A DNA stretch of 64,000 nucleotides, taken from the NCBI GenBank assembly GCA_017458585.1, contig JAFTAJ010000045.1, positions 62,001 to 126,000 of the forward strand, written 5' to 3'. Positions within the stretch are counted from its first letter, which is position 1. Each line of letters opens with the position of its first letter. The notes below the pieces were generated by a model that did no database searches, was not told where the DNA came from, and saw only the letters and a list, made by a program, of their open reading frames with translations. The translations under genes and the position numbers were made by a program. The stretch comes from Bacteroidaceae bacterium (GTDB lineage Bacteria; Bacteroidota; Bacteroidia; Bacteroidales; Bacteroidaceae). This document shows, piece after piece, positions 1 through 7,467 of the stretch.

Positions 1-583
1 GGTCAATCTTGCGAATAATCTCGCCGTCGAGCGCCACACGGAAGTGAAGCACGCCGTGAGTGCTGGGGTGCTGCGGACCTATGTTTACCACATAGTCTTC
101 GGGACCAAAGACCACGTTTTTCTTTGTCGTTACAGTGCCGTCGGCCTGCAGCTCATACTGCGTGGTGTCGTCAGCCAGCGGCTCGTTGTCCATACGCAGC
201 GGGTTCTGCTCCTCGGGCTTGTCATCCTTGCGCATGGGATAGCCCACCCAGTCCTCTCTGAGGAAGATGCGGCGCATATCCGGATGGCCGGCAAAGATGA
301 TGCCGTAGAAGTCGTAGGCCTCACGCTCATAGATATTGGCAATGTCCCAAAGGTCGCTCACGGTGGGCAGCACGGGCTGCTGGCGGTCGGTGGTCGCCGT
401 CTTGAGCCATGCCTGCTCGTGAGTGGCGGTATTCTCCACGCAGTAAACCACGCCGAGACCGCCCTCCTCGCCCCAGTCCATACCGATGAGGTTGCTGAGG
501 TAGTCAAAGCCCTTGGCCTTGAGCCCCTGCATCTCGGCGCGGAGCTGCGACGGCTCCAAAGTCTTGATATTATCTAAAGTCAT
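1..583 (-). CDS. nuoCD: NADH-quinone oxidoreductase subunit C/D fusion (partial, N-terminal part)
   Basis: Peripheral-arm subunit of complex I, which passes electrons from the Fe-S chain towards quinone. The visible 194 residues hold the NuoC (30 kDa) domain with its signature YEREAYDFYG and the FLREDWVGYPMRKD stretch, then the start of NuoD (VVNIGPQHPSTHGVLHFR). The C and D parts are one reading frame, as is usual in Bacteroidetes. The ATG lies 6 nt after the nuoB stop, so it is translated as part of the nuoA-nuoB-nuoCD operon. The gene runs off the left edge of the window, so most of NuoD is missing here. Confidence 0.96.
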   Translation of the reverse strand, partial: MTLDNIKTLEPSQLRAEMQGLKAKGFDYLSNLIGMDWGEEGGLGVVYCVENTATHEQAWLKTATTDRQQPVLPTVSDLWDIANIYEREAYDFYGIIFAGHPDMRRIFLREDWVGYPMRKDDKPEEQNPLRMDNEPLADDTTQYELQADGTVTTKKNVVFGPEDYVVNIGPQHPSTHGVLHFRVALDGEIIRKID

Positions 584-589
584 GGTATT

Positions 590-1177
590 CTACTCTTTAG
601 GTTCTTTTTGCTTCTTGTTGGTTGTACCGAAGAACTGCTCCACCTTCACCTTGCGCTGCAACTGCATCATGCCGTAGAGGAATGACTCAGGCCTCGGCGG
701 GCACCCAGGCACATACACATCAACGGGAATAATCTTGTCCACGCCCTTCAGCACGTGATACGATTTGGTGAACGGGCCGCCACTGATGGCGCATCCGCCC
801 ACAGCCACCACATACTTCGGGTCGGCCATCTGATCGTAGAGCCTCTTGAGCACCGGCGCCATCTTGGTGGTGATGGTGCCGCTCACCAGTATCACGTCAG
901 CCTGGCGCGGACTGTTGCGCGTCACCTCAAAGCCGAAGCGAGCGATGTCGTAACGGGCGGCACACACAGCCATAAACTCGATGCCGCAGCAGCTTGTAGC
1001 AAACGTAAGAGGCCACAGCGAATTGCTGCGACCCCAGTCTATCAGGTTGTCCAGCTGCGTAACGATGACATTGGCACCGTTAGCATTCAGCTCCTGCACA
1101 AGCTTCTCATAAGTCTCGTTGTCCTTAAACTCTTCGTAGGGGAAGGACTTAATCTTTGCTCTCTTTTTTACTTCCAT
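590..1177 (-). CDS. nuoB: NADH-quinone oxidoreductase subunit B
   Basis: Complex I subunit that carries the terminal N2 4Fe-4S cluster next to the quinone site. The 195-residue product has the expected cysteines: the adjacent pair in [10 protein letters not shown], one in [12 protein letters not shown] and one in [11 protein letters not shown] longer frame opens at 1288, but it would run through nuoA. The ATG at 1177 follows a good Shine-Dalgarno-like AAAGGAG inside the end of nuoA and matches the family start ([11 protein letters not shown]). It overlaps nuoA by 10 nt, which suggests translational coupling. Confidence 0.97.
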   Translation of the reverse strand: MEVKKRAKIKSFPYEEFKDNETYEKLVQELNANGANVIVTQLDNLIDWGRSNSLWPLTFATSCCGIEFMAVCAARYDIARFGFEVTRNSPRQADVILVSGTITTKMAPVLKRLYDQMADPKYVVAVGGCAISGGPFTKSYHVLKGVDKIIPVDVYVPGCPPRPESFLYGMMQLQRKVKVEQFFGTTNKKQKEPKE

Positions 1178-1518
1178 GCCAGTGCTCCTTTCCTCCAGGC
1201 GTAAGCGAGGCCCAGAACAAGAATAATGAGGAAGAACAATACTGCCAGCAGACCGCCCGTGCCAAGACTCTTGGCTATCGTGGCCCACGGAAAGAGAAAC
1301 ATCGTCTCAACATCAAACATCAAAAACAGGATAGCAAACAAATAGTAGCCCACATGAAACTGAGCCCACGAGGAGCCGCGCGTAGGGATACCGCATTCGT
1401 AAGCCTCCAGCTTCTGCTTGTTGAACGAGCGGGGAGCCAGCCAACTGGCCAAGACCACCACAAGCCCCACAAACAGGATGCCTGTCAGCAAGACGGTTAA
1501 AAATAAAGTAAAGTTCAT
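1168..1518 (-). CDS. nuoA: NADH-quinone oxidoreductase subunit A
   Basis: Small membrane subunit of complex I, 116 residues, with three predicted transmembrane helices (about residues 3-25, 58-80 and 86-108). It shows the family motifs [27 protein letters not shown] in outline and [12 protein letters not shown]. It is the first gene of the operon (nuoA-nuoB-nuoCD, reading leftwards). The promoter probably lies just upstream, where a TAACTTCG box sits 29-36 nt before the start. Length and motif content are typical, so the assignment is firm. Confidence 0.96.
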   Translation of the reverse strand: MNFTLFLTVLLTGILFVGLVVVLASWLAPRSFNKQKLEAYECGIPTRGSSWAQFHVGYYLFAILFLMFDVETMFLFPWATIAKSLGTGGLLAVLFFLIILVLGLAYAWRKGALAWK

Positions 1519-1546
1519 AACTCAAGGTATTAGTTAATTCGCGCCG

Positions 1547-1554
1547 CGAAGTTA
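1547..1554 (-). promoter_or_regulatory. Candidate -7 box of the nuo operon
   Basis: The minus strand reads TAACTTCG, one base from the Bacteroidetes -7 consensus TAnnTTTG, 29 nt before the nuoA ATG. I could not place a convincing -33 TTTG at the right distance. Confidence 0.45.
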
Positions 1555-1660
1555 ATAAAAATTTTCTTAATACCATATATATAATAAATAAATCTTGCCA
1601 AAATGACGCACAAAACACCTTTTTTCTCCTTACTCCTCTACTCCTTACTCCTTAAATTGC

Positions 1661-1668
1661 TATCTTTG
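1661..1668 (+). promoter_or_regulatory. -7 box upstream of the DUF2461 gene
   Basis: TATCTTTG matches TAnnTTTG exactly, 63 nt before the ATG at 1731. The sequence around it is a run of imperfect short repeats (CTCCTTACTCC before it, TTCAATCCTTCAAC after it), so a -33 element is not evident. Confidence 0.5.
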
Positions 1669-1730
1669 CAGAGAAAAATCATCTCATATTTCACATTTCA
1701 ATCCTTCAACTTTTCAATTCTTCAATCCTC

Positions 1731-2426
1731 ATGAAGACAATCCTTTCCTTCCTCCGCGAACTCGCAGCCAACAACAACCGTCCCTGGTTTCAGGCCAACC
1801 GCAGCCGCTATGACGAGGTGCGAGCCAACTTCGAGAACATCGTCCGCAGCCTCCTGGTGCGCATCGCCCAATTCGACCCCACCGTAGCCCACCTCGACGT
1901 GAAAGACTGCACCTACCGCATCTACCGTGACACACGCTTCTCCCCCGACAAGTCGCCCTACAAGCGCCACCTTGGCACCTTCATCAGCGCGCGCGGCAAG
2001 CAGAGCTACCACGCGGGCTACTATCTCCATCTGGAACCCGCCAAGGAGGATGACAACGGCGAGTACGGATTCAACGGATGCTTCGCCGTGGGCGGCACAT
2101 GGTACCTGCCGCCCAAGATACTCAAGGAGGTGCGCATGTCGATACTCGAAGACACCACAACCTTCCGTTCCATCGTGGAAAACGCCGAATTCCGTCGCAC
2201 CTTCCCCACCCTCGGCTACGAACTGCTCAAGACCATGCCCAAAGGCTTCCCCAAGGACTTCCCCCACCCCGAGTGGCTGCGCCCAAAGGTCTATTCATGC
2301 GGACATGAGCTCAGCGAAGACTTCTTCCTCTCGCCCCACTGGCTCGACGACCTCGCCCACATCTTCCAAGTCAGCAAGCCCTTCATCGACTTCCTCAACG
2401 ACACCATCGACGACTACGACCTCTGA
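1731..2426 (+). CDS. DUF2461 (TIGR02453 family) protein
   Basis: 231-residue cytosolic protein of the DUF2461/TIGR02453 family, found widely in bacteria and fungi with no established biochemical role. Recognised by the N-terminal FLRELAANNNRPWFQANR, the central YRIYRDTRFSPDKSPYK and the C-terminal EDFFLSPHWLDDL. It has no signal peptide or membrane segment, and the length is normal for the family. It stands alone, with its own -7 box and divergent from the nuo operon. The family call is secure but the function is unknown. Confidence 0.9.
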   Translation: MKTILSFLRELAANNNRPWFQANRSRYDEVRANFENIVRSLLVRIAQFDPTVAHLDVKDCTYRIYRDTRFSPDKSPYKRHLGTFISARGKQSYHAGYYLHLEPAKEDDNGEYGFNGCFAVGGTWYLPPKILKEVRMSILEDTTTFRSIVENAEFRRTFPTLGYELLKTMPKGFPKDFPHPEWLRPKVYSCGHELSEDFFLSPHWLDDLAHIFQVSKPFIDFLNDTIDDYDL

Positions 2427-2467
2427 GCGCCATTCACGTATGAATATAATCTTTTAGCACCAAAAAT

Positions 2468-2498
2468 TTTGCAGAAAAAAGAATAATCCCTATTTTTG
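2468..2498 (+). promoter_or_regulatory. Promoter of the antitoxin gene (TTTG-N19-TATTTTTG)
   Basis: TTTG at 2468-2471 and TATTTTTG at 2491-2498 are separated by 19 bp, a near-ideal Bacteroidetes vegetative promoter. An in-frame ATG at 2496 lies inside the -7 box, so the ATG at 2523 must be the real start of the following gene. Confidence 0.75.
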
Positions 2499-2522
2499 CA
2501 AACGAAAACAAAATATTTGAAT

Positions 2523-2729
2523 ATGCAGACGATAGCACCAACTGAAAATGTAAGAGTCAGTTTGCCTAATACAGACCTGAGCTTTCTGCGTACTATCTCA
2601 AGGAAGATGGGATGGTCACTTAAATTGCAGCGAAAAAGCGGCATCGACAAGGGCCTTGAGGACATTCGCAAAGGAAATGTTTTCCATGCGAAGAATTCGG
2701 AAGACTTAATTCGCCAGATATTGGGCTAA
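2523..2729 (+). CDS. RelB/DinJ-type antitoxin of a YafQ-family TA module
   Basis: 68-residue protein that resembles Bacteroidales antitoxins paired with YafQ-like mRNA interferases. The N-terminal half (VRVSLPNTDLSFLRTISRKMGW) is beta strand plus helix, as in DNA-binding antitoxins. The C-terminal tail (GLEDIRKGNVFHAKNSEDLIRQILG in outline) looks like a toxin-neutralising segment. The partner toxin two bases downstream is broken by a large deletion and a stop codon, so this antitoxin is now an orphan. It may still repress its own promoter or counter other toxins; that is inference. Confidence 0.75.
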   Translation: MQTIAPTENVRVSLPNTDLSFLRTISRKMGWSLKLQRKSGIDKGLEDIRKGNVFHAKNSEDLIRQILG

Positions 2730-2731
2730 CT

Positions 2732-2881
2732 ATGTACGAGGTAATATACACTGGCCAATTCAAGAACAAAGGTTGCTGAGAATGCCACATTCAACCAGAT
2801 TGGCTCCTTATTTGGGAACAGGATGATTTCCAGTTGCGCTTAATACTCGTTGATACAGGCACGCACGCAGATTTATTCTAA
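2732..2881 (+). pseudogene. Remnant of a YafQ/RelE-family toxin gene
   Basis: Starting 2 nt after the antitoxin stop, the frame reads MYEVIYTGQFKNKGC, then TGA at 2777-2779. In the same frame it continues ECHIQPDWLLIWEQDDF and ends LVDTGTHADLF with TAA at 2879-2881. These are the typical N- and C-terminal ends of YafQ toxins, including the His of CHIQPDW and the closing TGTHADLF. About 40 central codons that the roughly 90-residue family normally has are missing. The remaining ends are in frame, so an internal deletion with a stop at or near the junction explains it. Confidence 0.8.
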
Positions 2882-2958
2882 TATATTTACCACAACCCCT
2901 CCTGGCTATGTAGCATAACAAACAAAAGACATATAGAAAAAAGCGTTAGCTTCAGTAT

Positions 2959-3002
2959 GAACCCCGAAAGTTTTTTGTCTAACTTTCGGGGTTCAGTTTT
3001 TT
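2959..3002 (+). terminator. Rho-independent terminator after the TA locus
   Basis: A 14-bp perfect stem (GAACCCCGAAAGTT at 2959-2972 pairs with 2981-2994) with an 8-nt loop is followed by AGTTTTTT and a second T run. It closes the TA transcript before the sigma factor gene. Confidence 0.85.
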
Positions 3003-3060
3003 CATTTTTTAGTTTACCTTTTGTGTTCTCAATCGTTATTATAATAGAATGTATCGCTAA

Positions 3061-3555
3061 ATGGCACAGCAGGACTTTCAACATATAGCGGCAGCACTAC
3101 GGCCACGACTTCTCAAGTTGTGCGCCCGTTTCTTCGACAGCCAGGAGCTGGCATACGAAGCCGAAGATGCCGTGCAGGAAACTCTCCTGCGGCTGTGGCA
3201 GCAAAGGGATAAAGTAGATGGAGGACATAAACTGGAAGCTTTTGCGATGCTGATAGCCAAGAATGTCTGCATCGACATTATGAAGCGAGGCGGCACTTTG
3301 CACGACACATTGGATGAATGCCTTTATGTGGAAGCAGACAATCATACTGACCACGCTCTGATGGAACATGAGGCAGAGAAACGCCTGCTCAAGGCTCTCG
3401 ACAGACTGCCGGTCACACAGCGCAAGATGCTTCTTATGCGCAGCGAAGGCATGAGCATGGCAGAAATAGCGTCTGCGTGCAATACCACTACTACCAGCAC
3501 AAAAACGATGGTCTGTGCCGCAAGAAAGAGAATAATGGAACTCTTGAAGAATTGA
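3061..3555 (+). CDS. ECF-type RNA polymerase sigma factor
   Basis: 164-residue sigma-70 family factor of the extracytoplasmic-function type. Region 2 is seen around residues 10-80 (AEDAVQETLLRLWQQRD, then AKNVCIDIMKR) and region 4 around residues 110-160 (DRLPVTQRKMLLMRSEGMSMAEIASACNTT). It is the first gene of a three-gene set with a membrane-anchored partner and a secreted plug-like protein. Such sets usually respond to envelope signals. The ATG at 3061 gives the normal family length. The regulon cannot be told from this sequence. Confidence 0.9.
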   Translation: MAQQDFQHIAAALRPRLLKLCARFFDSQELAYEAEDAVQETLLRLWQQRDKVDGGHKLEAFAMLIAKNVCIDIMKRGGTLHDTLDECLYVEADNHTDHALMEHEAEKRLLKALDRLPVTQRKMLLMRSEGMSMAEIASACNTTTTSTKTMVCAARKRIMELLKN

Positions 3556-3584
3556 ATAGTTGAAGAGTTGAAAGATTTAAAAAG

Positions 3585-4307
3585 ATGATAGATCTCAACA
3601 ATGAAAAGACACGTCAGCAACTCGTCAGGCAATATCTGAATGCAGAGACGACATTAGAGGAAGAGCGCTTGTTAGCTGACATCCTCAGCGACTCCGACAC
3701 TGCCCTCTCCACCGAGGAAGAGGATGTCCTGCTCTTGCTGCAAGCCTCCAGACTTATCGGTCAGACAGACGTTACAACAGAAAAAGCTGACGAGTTTGAC
3801 CGCCTGATGCATAAAGGCCGCAACAAGAAGGGCCGACTCGTGACGATACGCTGGGTCGCACCTGTGGCAGCTGCCATAGTCTGCGCCCTCCTGCTATTTC
3901 CCACCGTCCATACAGACAGAACAAAAGAAAAGCAAGAGGTGGCGATGGCTGCGCCTGCCCAGACAGTTGTGAAGCCAAGGCAGGATACCGCAGATGCAGA
4001 TGCAAACAAGCCGGCCCTGCTTGCTGAAAAGAAAGCTCCACGACACAAACGCAGCAAAACCGTCATGGAGCGACAAAGCCGGACAGAGACTCCAGAGGTT
4101 AACGACATCAGCACCTCGGAATTGCTGGAAACAGTTCGTCTCCTTTCAGACATGGGAACTGACGACATCATCATAACAGCATCTTCATCTAATGATGGTT
4201 TCATTATTAAGACAACAGACTCAAACGGGCCAACTACCGCATATATGCTAAGGCGATGCGCCGACGGCACTTCGATAGAACTGACATCCCAAATTACCAA
4301 CTTCTAA
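3585..4307 (+). CDS. Putative membrane anti-sigma factor / regulatory protein
   Basis: 240-residue protein encoded 29 nt after the sigma gene. It has an acidic N-terminal cytoplasmic part (residues 1-80), one transmembrane helix at about residues 86-105 (RWVAPVAAAIVCALLLF), and a periplasmic part with a low-complexity Ala/Lys/Thr linker and a short C-terminal domain. The topology and position fit an anti-sigma factor of the preceding ECF sigma. I do not see a recognisable zinc-binding or FecR domain. The upstream spacer is a run of GAATAGTTGAAGAGTTGAAAG-like microrepeats. Confidence 0.6.
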   Translation: MIDLNNEKTRQQLVRQYLNAETTLEEERLLADILSDSDTALSTEEEDVLLLLQASRLIGQTDVTTEKADEFDRLMHKGRNKKGRLVTIRWVAPVAAAIVCALLLFPTVHTDRTKEKQEVAMAAPAQTVVKPRQDTADADANKPALLAEKKAPRHKRSKTVMERQSRTETPEVNDISTSELLETVRLLSDMGTDDIIITASSSNDGFIIKTTDSNGPTTAYMLRRCADGTSIELTSQITNF

Positions 4308-4318
4308 ATTTTACCAAC

Positions 4319-4822
4319 ATGAAAAAAACAATTCTATTCCTGCTCGTAGCAGCACTCTCTGTAGCATCCGTTCATGCACAGGAAACAAAGAAGGCAATCT
4401 ATGTGATTGACGGCAAGCAAGTCGAGAATTTCGACGGGTCGCAGCTGAATGGTAAGACGATAGTCAACTATTCCATAGACCCGAAGCACAACCTTCACTC
4501 TATCATCACCACAGACATGACAGGAGGAAAAGAAGTGAAAAGCGTGAAGGTCCTCTCCACCACAAAGGTTGTCAGCTCTGACGAAGCCACGGCGGGCGTT
4601 ACCACCGACGTCGTCCGCACACAACACGACGACCTCGTTACCGTGGTGGACGGCAAAATCGTTTCCTTCGCTGAATTCCAGTCATTGTCTTCATCCGACA
4701 TAGAGTCAATGACCGTTGTCAGGGACAAGGAAAATCCCGTCTTCAAAAAATTCGCTGACGAACATATGAAGACATCCAAGCGCGCCCCCGCATGCGTCAT
4801 TATCATCGAGACAAAGAAATAA
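4319..4822 (+). CDS. Secreted soluble protein with TonB plug-like repeats
   Basis: 167 residues with a signal peptide (MKKTILFLLVAALSVASVHA). The frame is open upstream from 4256, but the ATG at 4319 gives the signal peptide and lies just after the anti-sigma stop. Two segments resemble the plug of TonB-dependent receptors without a barrel: AIYVIDGKQVENFDG near residue 25, and VVDGKIVSFAEFQSL through DIESMTVVRDKENPVF to a final VIIIETKK. Bacteroidetes have such soluble plug-like proteins beside regulators, and their role is unclear. It may be the periplasmic sensor or target of the sigma pair (inference). Confidence 0.6.
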   Translation: MKKTILFLLVAALSVASVHAQETKKAIYVIDGKQVENFDGSQLNGKTIVNYSIDPKHNLHSIITTDMTGGKEVKSVKVLSTTKVVSSDEATAGVTTDVVRTQHDDLVTVVDGKIVSFAEFQSLSSSDIESMTVVRDKENPVFKKFADEHMKTSKRAPACVIIIETKK

Positions 4823-4850
4823 GCACACACGCGACCCCCGCGCAACCAGC

Positions 4851-4883
4851 AGGCCTTAATTCGACACCCGTCAATTAAGGCCT
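4851..4883. terminator. Hairpin between convergent genes
   Basis: AGGCCTTAATT at 4851-4861 pairs perfectly with 4873-4883 around an 11-nt loop. It lies between two converging genes and its right arm overlaps the stop of the minus-strand gene. There is no long T run, so termination efficiency is uncertain. Confidence 0.45.
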
Positions 4884-5471
4884 CATATAGACTGCGCGGC
4901 CACGGCCTCCGCCCCTGTAGAGCACCCCGCGCTCCACCAGCTTCTTGAGGTGGCGGTAAGCAGTGGAGTAAGACACGCGGGCGGAGTACATGAAATCCTC
5001 TATCATAAAGAACCCGCTCTCCCCCAGCAAGTCCAGCGCCAGAGCCTCGGCCTCCTCGTCGGTGAGGTGGCGCGCATTGGTGAGGTCAGCCATCGGCGGC
5101 AGGAAGTTAATCTTGTTCAGTTCCATCACCAGCCTGCGGTCAGGCACAAAATTCACCTTGTCGATGCGCGCGTTCTTCAGCACATACTTGCCGTCCTCGT
5201 CCTGCTCCACATCACTGCGCATGCGCAGCGAGAAAGTGCCCAGCCCGTCAATCCTGACGGCGTGGCCGTTGGGCAGAAACACCCTAAACTGCTCCAGCAG
5301 ACCCTCAATCACCCTGCGCGCCTCGCCGGCACCCACCTGCGAATTCTGCAGCAGATAGTTGATCAGCTCCGGAGTGCCGATAGTGCTGTAGCGCGCCAGC
5401 GTAGCATACACCTTGCCCTTGCCGTTGCCGTCGGCAAGGTTGCTTCGTCTCAATACAGTTTGAACATCCAT
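4875..5471 (-). CDS. HU-family DNA-binding protein with C-terminal winged helix
   Basis: 198-residue nucleoid-type protein. Residues 1-125 match the Bacteroidetes HU-related (HU/IHF superfamily) fold: ARYSTIGTPELINYLLQNSQVGAGEARRVIEGLLEQF then VRIDGLGTFSLRMR. Residues 140-198 look like a winged helix-turn-helix (DFMYSARVSYSTAYRHLKKLVERGVLYRGG). The combination suggests a sequence-specific regulator rather than a bulk nucleoid protein. About 100 bp upstream of its start are three 22-bp-spaced palindromes, which could be its own operator (inference). The base composition resembles its neighbours. Confidence 0.75.
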   Translation of the reverse strand: MDVQTVLRRSNLADGNGKGKVYATLARYSTIGTPELINYLLQNSQVGAGEARRVIEGLLEQFRVFLPNGHAVRIDGLGTFSLRMRSDVEQDEDGKYVLKNARIDKVNFVPDRRLVMELNKINFLPPMADLTNARHLTDEEAEALALDLLGESGFFMIEDFMYSARVSYSTAYRHLKKLVERGVLYRGGGRGRAVYMRP

Positions 5472-5565
5472 GATTATATTGTTTTTAATGTTAATCTCAT
5501 TTCATTTATTGCCGTACTCAGGTGCAAATATAGCCATTTCCCACGAAATAAGCAAGAGCAAATTC

Positions 5566-5630
5566 TATTTTCTTAGTTAAGAAAAGAACTTTTCTTAGTT
5601 AAGGAAAGGAGTTTTCTTAGCTAAGAAAAA
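5566..5630. repeat. Three-copy array of a palindrome at exact 22-bp spacing
   Basis: The 14-bp core TTCTTAGTTAAGAA (or close variants, such as TTAGCTAAGAA) starts at 5570, 5592 and 5614, exactly 22 bp apart. A seven-copy version lies at 35774-35919. The leading sequence is also shared between the loci (TAGCCAT and CACGAAATAA upstream of both). The array sits upstream of the HU-like gene. Confidence 0.85.
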
Positions 5631-5635
5631 CAAAT

Positions 5636-5704
5636 GAGGTCGCACTTAAATCCTGCGAGGTCACAGAAAAATCCCGCGAGGTCGGGCTAATTTCGCGGGA
5701 GAAG
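5636..5704. repeat. Second degenerate repeat, 21-bp period
   Basis: Directly after the palindrome array, GAGGTC recurs at 5636, 5657 and 5678, with a weak fourth copy (GAGAAG) at 5699, each 21 bp apart. Between them run GCG and poly-A/T tracts. A related GTGAG-type pair 21 bp apart follows the second array at 35928 and 35949. Confidence 0.6.
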
Positions 5705-5768
5705 GCAGCAAAACAATCAGAGCCCGCGCTCTTTCGGCGCAGGCTCCGCTATTAGTGTTCGTGATTGC

Positions 5769-6677
5769 TTACTCGGATAACGGGCGAGCAAGGGCAAGGC
5801 GGAAGCCGAGGTCGTCTAACGAACTCGAGGTCTTGCGGTTGAGGCGAAAGGCCGTACGGCAGTTACCGGCATAGTTGTGCGAGCCGCCACCACGATACAC
5901 GCGGAAGGAGCCCGAGCCTGGGCCAGTGGGATTAGTCTGTGCTTCGCTGGAGTAGTCGTCGAACACATCCTGGCACCACTCCCACACGTTGCCACTCATG
6001 TCATAGAGACCAAGTTCGTTGGCCTTCTTAAGAGGAACTAATGCAGAATGCGACTCTCCGCCAGAGTTGCCGCTGTACCACGCCACTTCGTCTATATCGT
6101 TGCTGCCGCTGTACTGGTAGTGCATGCTCTTGTTGCCACCACGAGCGGCAAACTCCCACTCTGCCTCCGTAGGTAGGCGAAACTTCATGCCGTCAGGCAA
6201 CTGATCCTTGAGCATGGTATTGAGCTTGGAGATAAAGGTCTGGCAGTCATCCCAGCTGACACTCTCCACCGGATAAAAGGCACCTTGATGCGCACTGGGA
6301 TTGCTGCCCATCACGGCCTCCCAGAAGGCTTGTGGCAGTTCGCACATCTCCATGTAGAAGCTGCTCAAGGTAACGAGGTGGGGGATTTCGTTCGTACTAG
6401 GCGCTGTCTGTTCACTTGTAGCGCCCATCATAAATGTGCCACCCTCCACGGGCTTCATCACCAGGGCAAGAGGTGCGCCTTGATAATTGATTTCAAAAGA
6501 CAGCTCCTCCATCACCGGCTTTGTGGGCGTTGTGCCGTCGATGATATTGTTGTAGATGGCGACCACGTCGGCGGTGTTCACCTTGTTGTCGTAATTCACG
6601 TCGCAGGGATTCATCTGCGCCATAGCTGCCGTAGCAAGCAGCGCAGACAGGAGAAATACTAAAAATCTATTTTTCAT
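5769..6677 (-). CDS. Secreted SUMF1/FGE-like protein with dockerin-type repeat
   Basis: 302 residues. Signal peptide at 1-20 (MKNRFLVFLLSALLATAAMA), a short EF-hand/dockerin-like repeat at about 24-48 (DVNYDNKVNTADVVAIYNNII), then a formylglycine-generating-enzyme fold at about 70-300 (GGTFMMGATSEQ, RLPTEAEWEFAARGG, GLYDMSGNVWEWCQD, YRGGGSHNYAGNCRTAFR, DLGFRLA). The two catalytic cysteines of true FGE do not appear in the region after RGGGS; only the structural NCRTAFR cysteine is present. It is therefore more likely a binding or lectin-like member than a sulfatase activator. Confidence 0.8.
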   Translation of the reverse strand: MKNRFLVFLLSALLATAAMAQMNPCDVNYDNKVNTADVVAIYNNIIDGTTPTKPVMEELSFEINYQGAPLALVMKPVEGGTFMMGATSEQTAPSTNEIPHLVTLSSFYMEMCELPQAFWEAVMGSNPSAHQGAFYPVESVSWDDCQTFISKLNTMLKDQLPDGMKFRLPTEAEWEFAARGGNKSMHYQYSGSNDIDEVAWYSGNSGGESHSALVPLKKANELGLYDMSGNVWEWCQDVFDDYSSEAQTNPTGPGSGSFRVYRGGGSHNYAGNCRTAFRLNRKTSSSLDDLGFRLALARPLSE

Positions 6678-6720
6678 AATAAGTCAGGTACTGTCGTTAA
6701 CTTCTTTAACTTCTTTTTTT

Positions 6721-6755
6721 CTCCCCCTTCATGGGGGAGTTAGAGGGGGTCTTCT
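6721..6755. repeat. CTCCCCC/GGGGGAG hairpin repeat
   Basis: CTCCCCC at 6721 pairs with GGGGGAG ending at 6739 around a 5-nt loop. It is followed by TTAGAGGGGGTCTTC. The reverse complement of the whole unit recurs at 56216-56251, and related units lie in most gaps after 58 kb. It sits just past the end of the minus-strand cytidylyltransferase gene and may act as its 3' stem. Confidence 0.75.
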
Positions 6756-6757
6756 TC

Positions 6758-7456
6758 TCAAATGTCCTTCAGCGCGCGGAAATACTTGAGGTCGTGAGGC
6801 TGCGTTATCTTGAAGTTGAGCATATTGCCCTGCGCGATGTAGAGGGGCTTATAGTCCAGCTCGTTGGCGAGGGTGAACAGCGACTGCGAGCAGGTGATGC
6901 CCTGAGCCTCCGCCTTTTCTATCAGCGCGTTGAGGTCGGCCAGCGGGAAGGTGTGGGGTGTCTGTGCACGCATGAAGTCCTCGCGCATGGCAAAGCCGGC
7001 GGCCTCGATGGAGCCGCTGACGCGCATGTAGGCCTCGTTGCTGTAGATAACGGTGATGGCGTTGCCGTACTGACGGCACACGGTGATATTGTTGGTGATG
7101 GTGTCGTGAGAAACGAGCGGACGCACTGCATCGTGCACCATAACCACGCTGTCGCCCTCCACGCCCGCTGCCATCAAGGCGCGGATGCCGTTGCACATGG
7201 AGCGGTAGGAAGTATCGCCCGAAGCAACGCAATCCCTGAACTTGCTGAAGCCGTGACGCCCTGCCTGCGCCTCCACGTACGTATTCCACTCGGGTGAGCA
7301 GACGACATAGATGTCGGTCACCAGCGGGTGGCTCTCAAACGCCCGCAGGGTATAGGAGAGGATGGGCAGTCCGTCCACCTCTATGTACTGCTTGGGGCGC
7401 ATCGAGTTGAAGCGCGTGCCTCGGCCTCCGGCTAATATCAGGGCGATGTTTTTCAA
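6758..7456 (-). CDS. IspD/TarI-family cytidylyltransferase
   Basis: 232-residue nucleotidyltransferase that makes a CDP-activated polyol or methylerythritol. The N-terminal LAGGRGTRFNSMRPKQY is the CTP-binding signature. VHDAVRPLVS and the C-terminal FKITQPHDLKYF are conserved in IspD and TarI. The next gene is a CDP-alcohol phosphotransferase, which favours a CDP-ribitol or CDP-glycerol type role over MEP-pathway IspD. The sequence alone does not decide it, so no symbol is given. It lies 11 nt after its partner gene, on the same strand. Confidence 0.75.
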   Translation of the reverse strand: MKNIALILAGGRGTRFNSMRPKQYIEVDGLPILSYTLRAFESHPLVTDIYVVCSPEWNTYVEAQAGRHGFSKFRDCVASGDTSYRSMCNGIRALMAAGVEGDSVVMVHDAVRPLVSHDTITNNITVCRQYGNAITVIYSNEAYMRVSGSIEAAGFAMREDFMRAQTPHTFPLADLNALIEKAEAQGITCSQSLFTLANELDYKPLYIAQGNMLNFKITQPHDLKYFRALKDI

Positions 7457-7467
7457 TATGTGAAATG

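Noticed and set aside
590-1288. NuoB with a 37-residue N-terminal extension
   Set aside because: The extension would be read inside nuoA in another frame; the ATG at 1177 with its AAAGGAG site gives the family start.
5769-6677. Active formylglycine-generating enzyme
   Set aside because: The region after RGGGS lacks the two catalytic cysteines of FGE; only the fold is supported, and no sulfatase gene is nearby.
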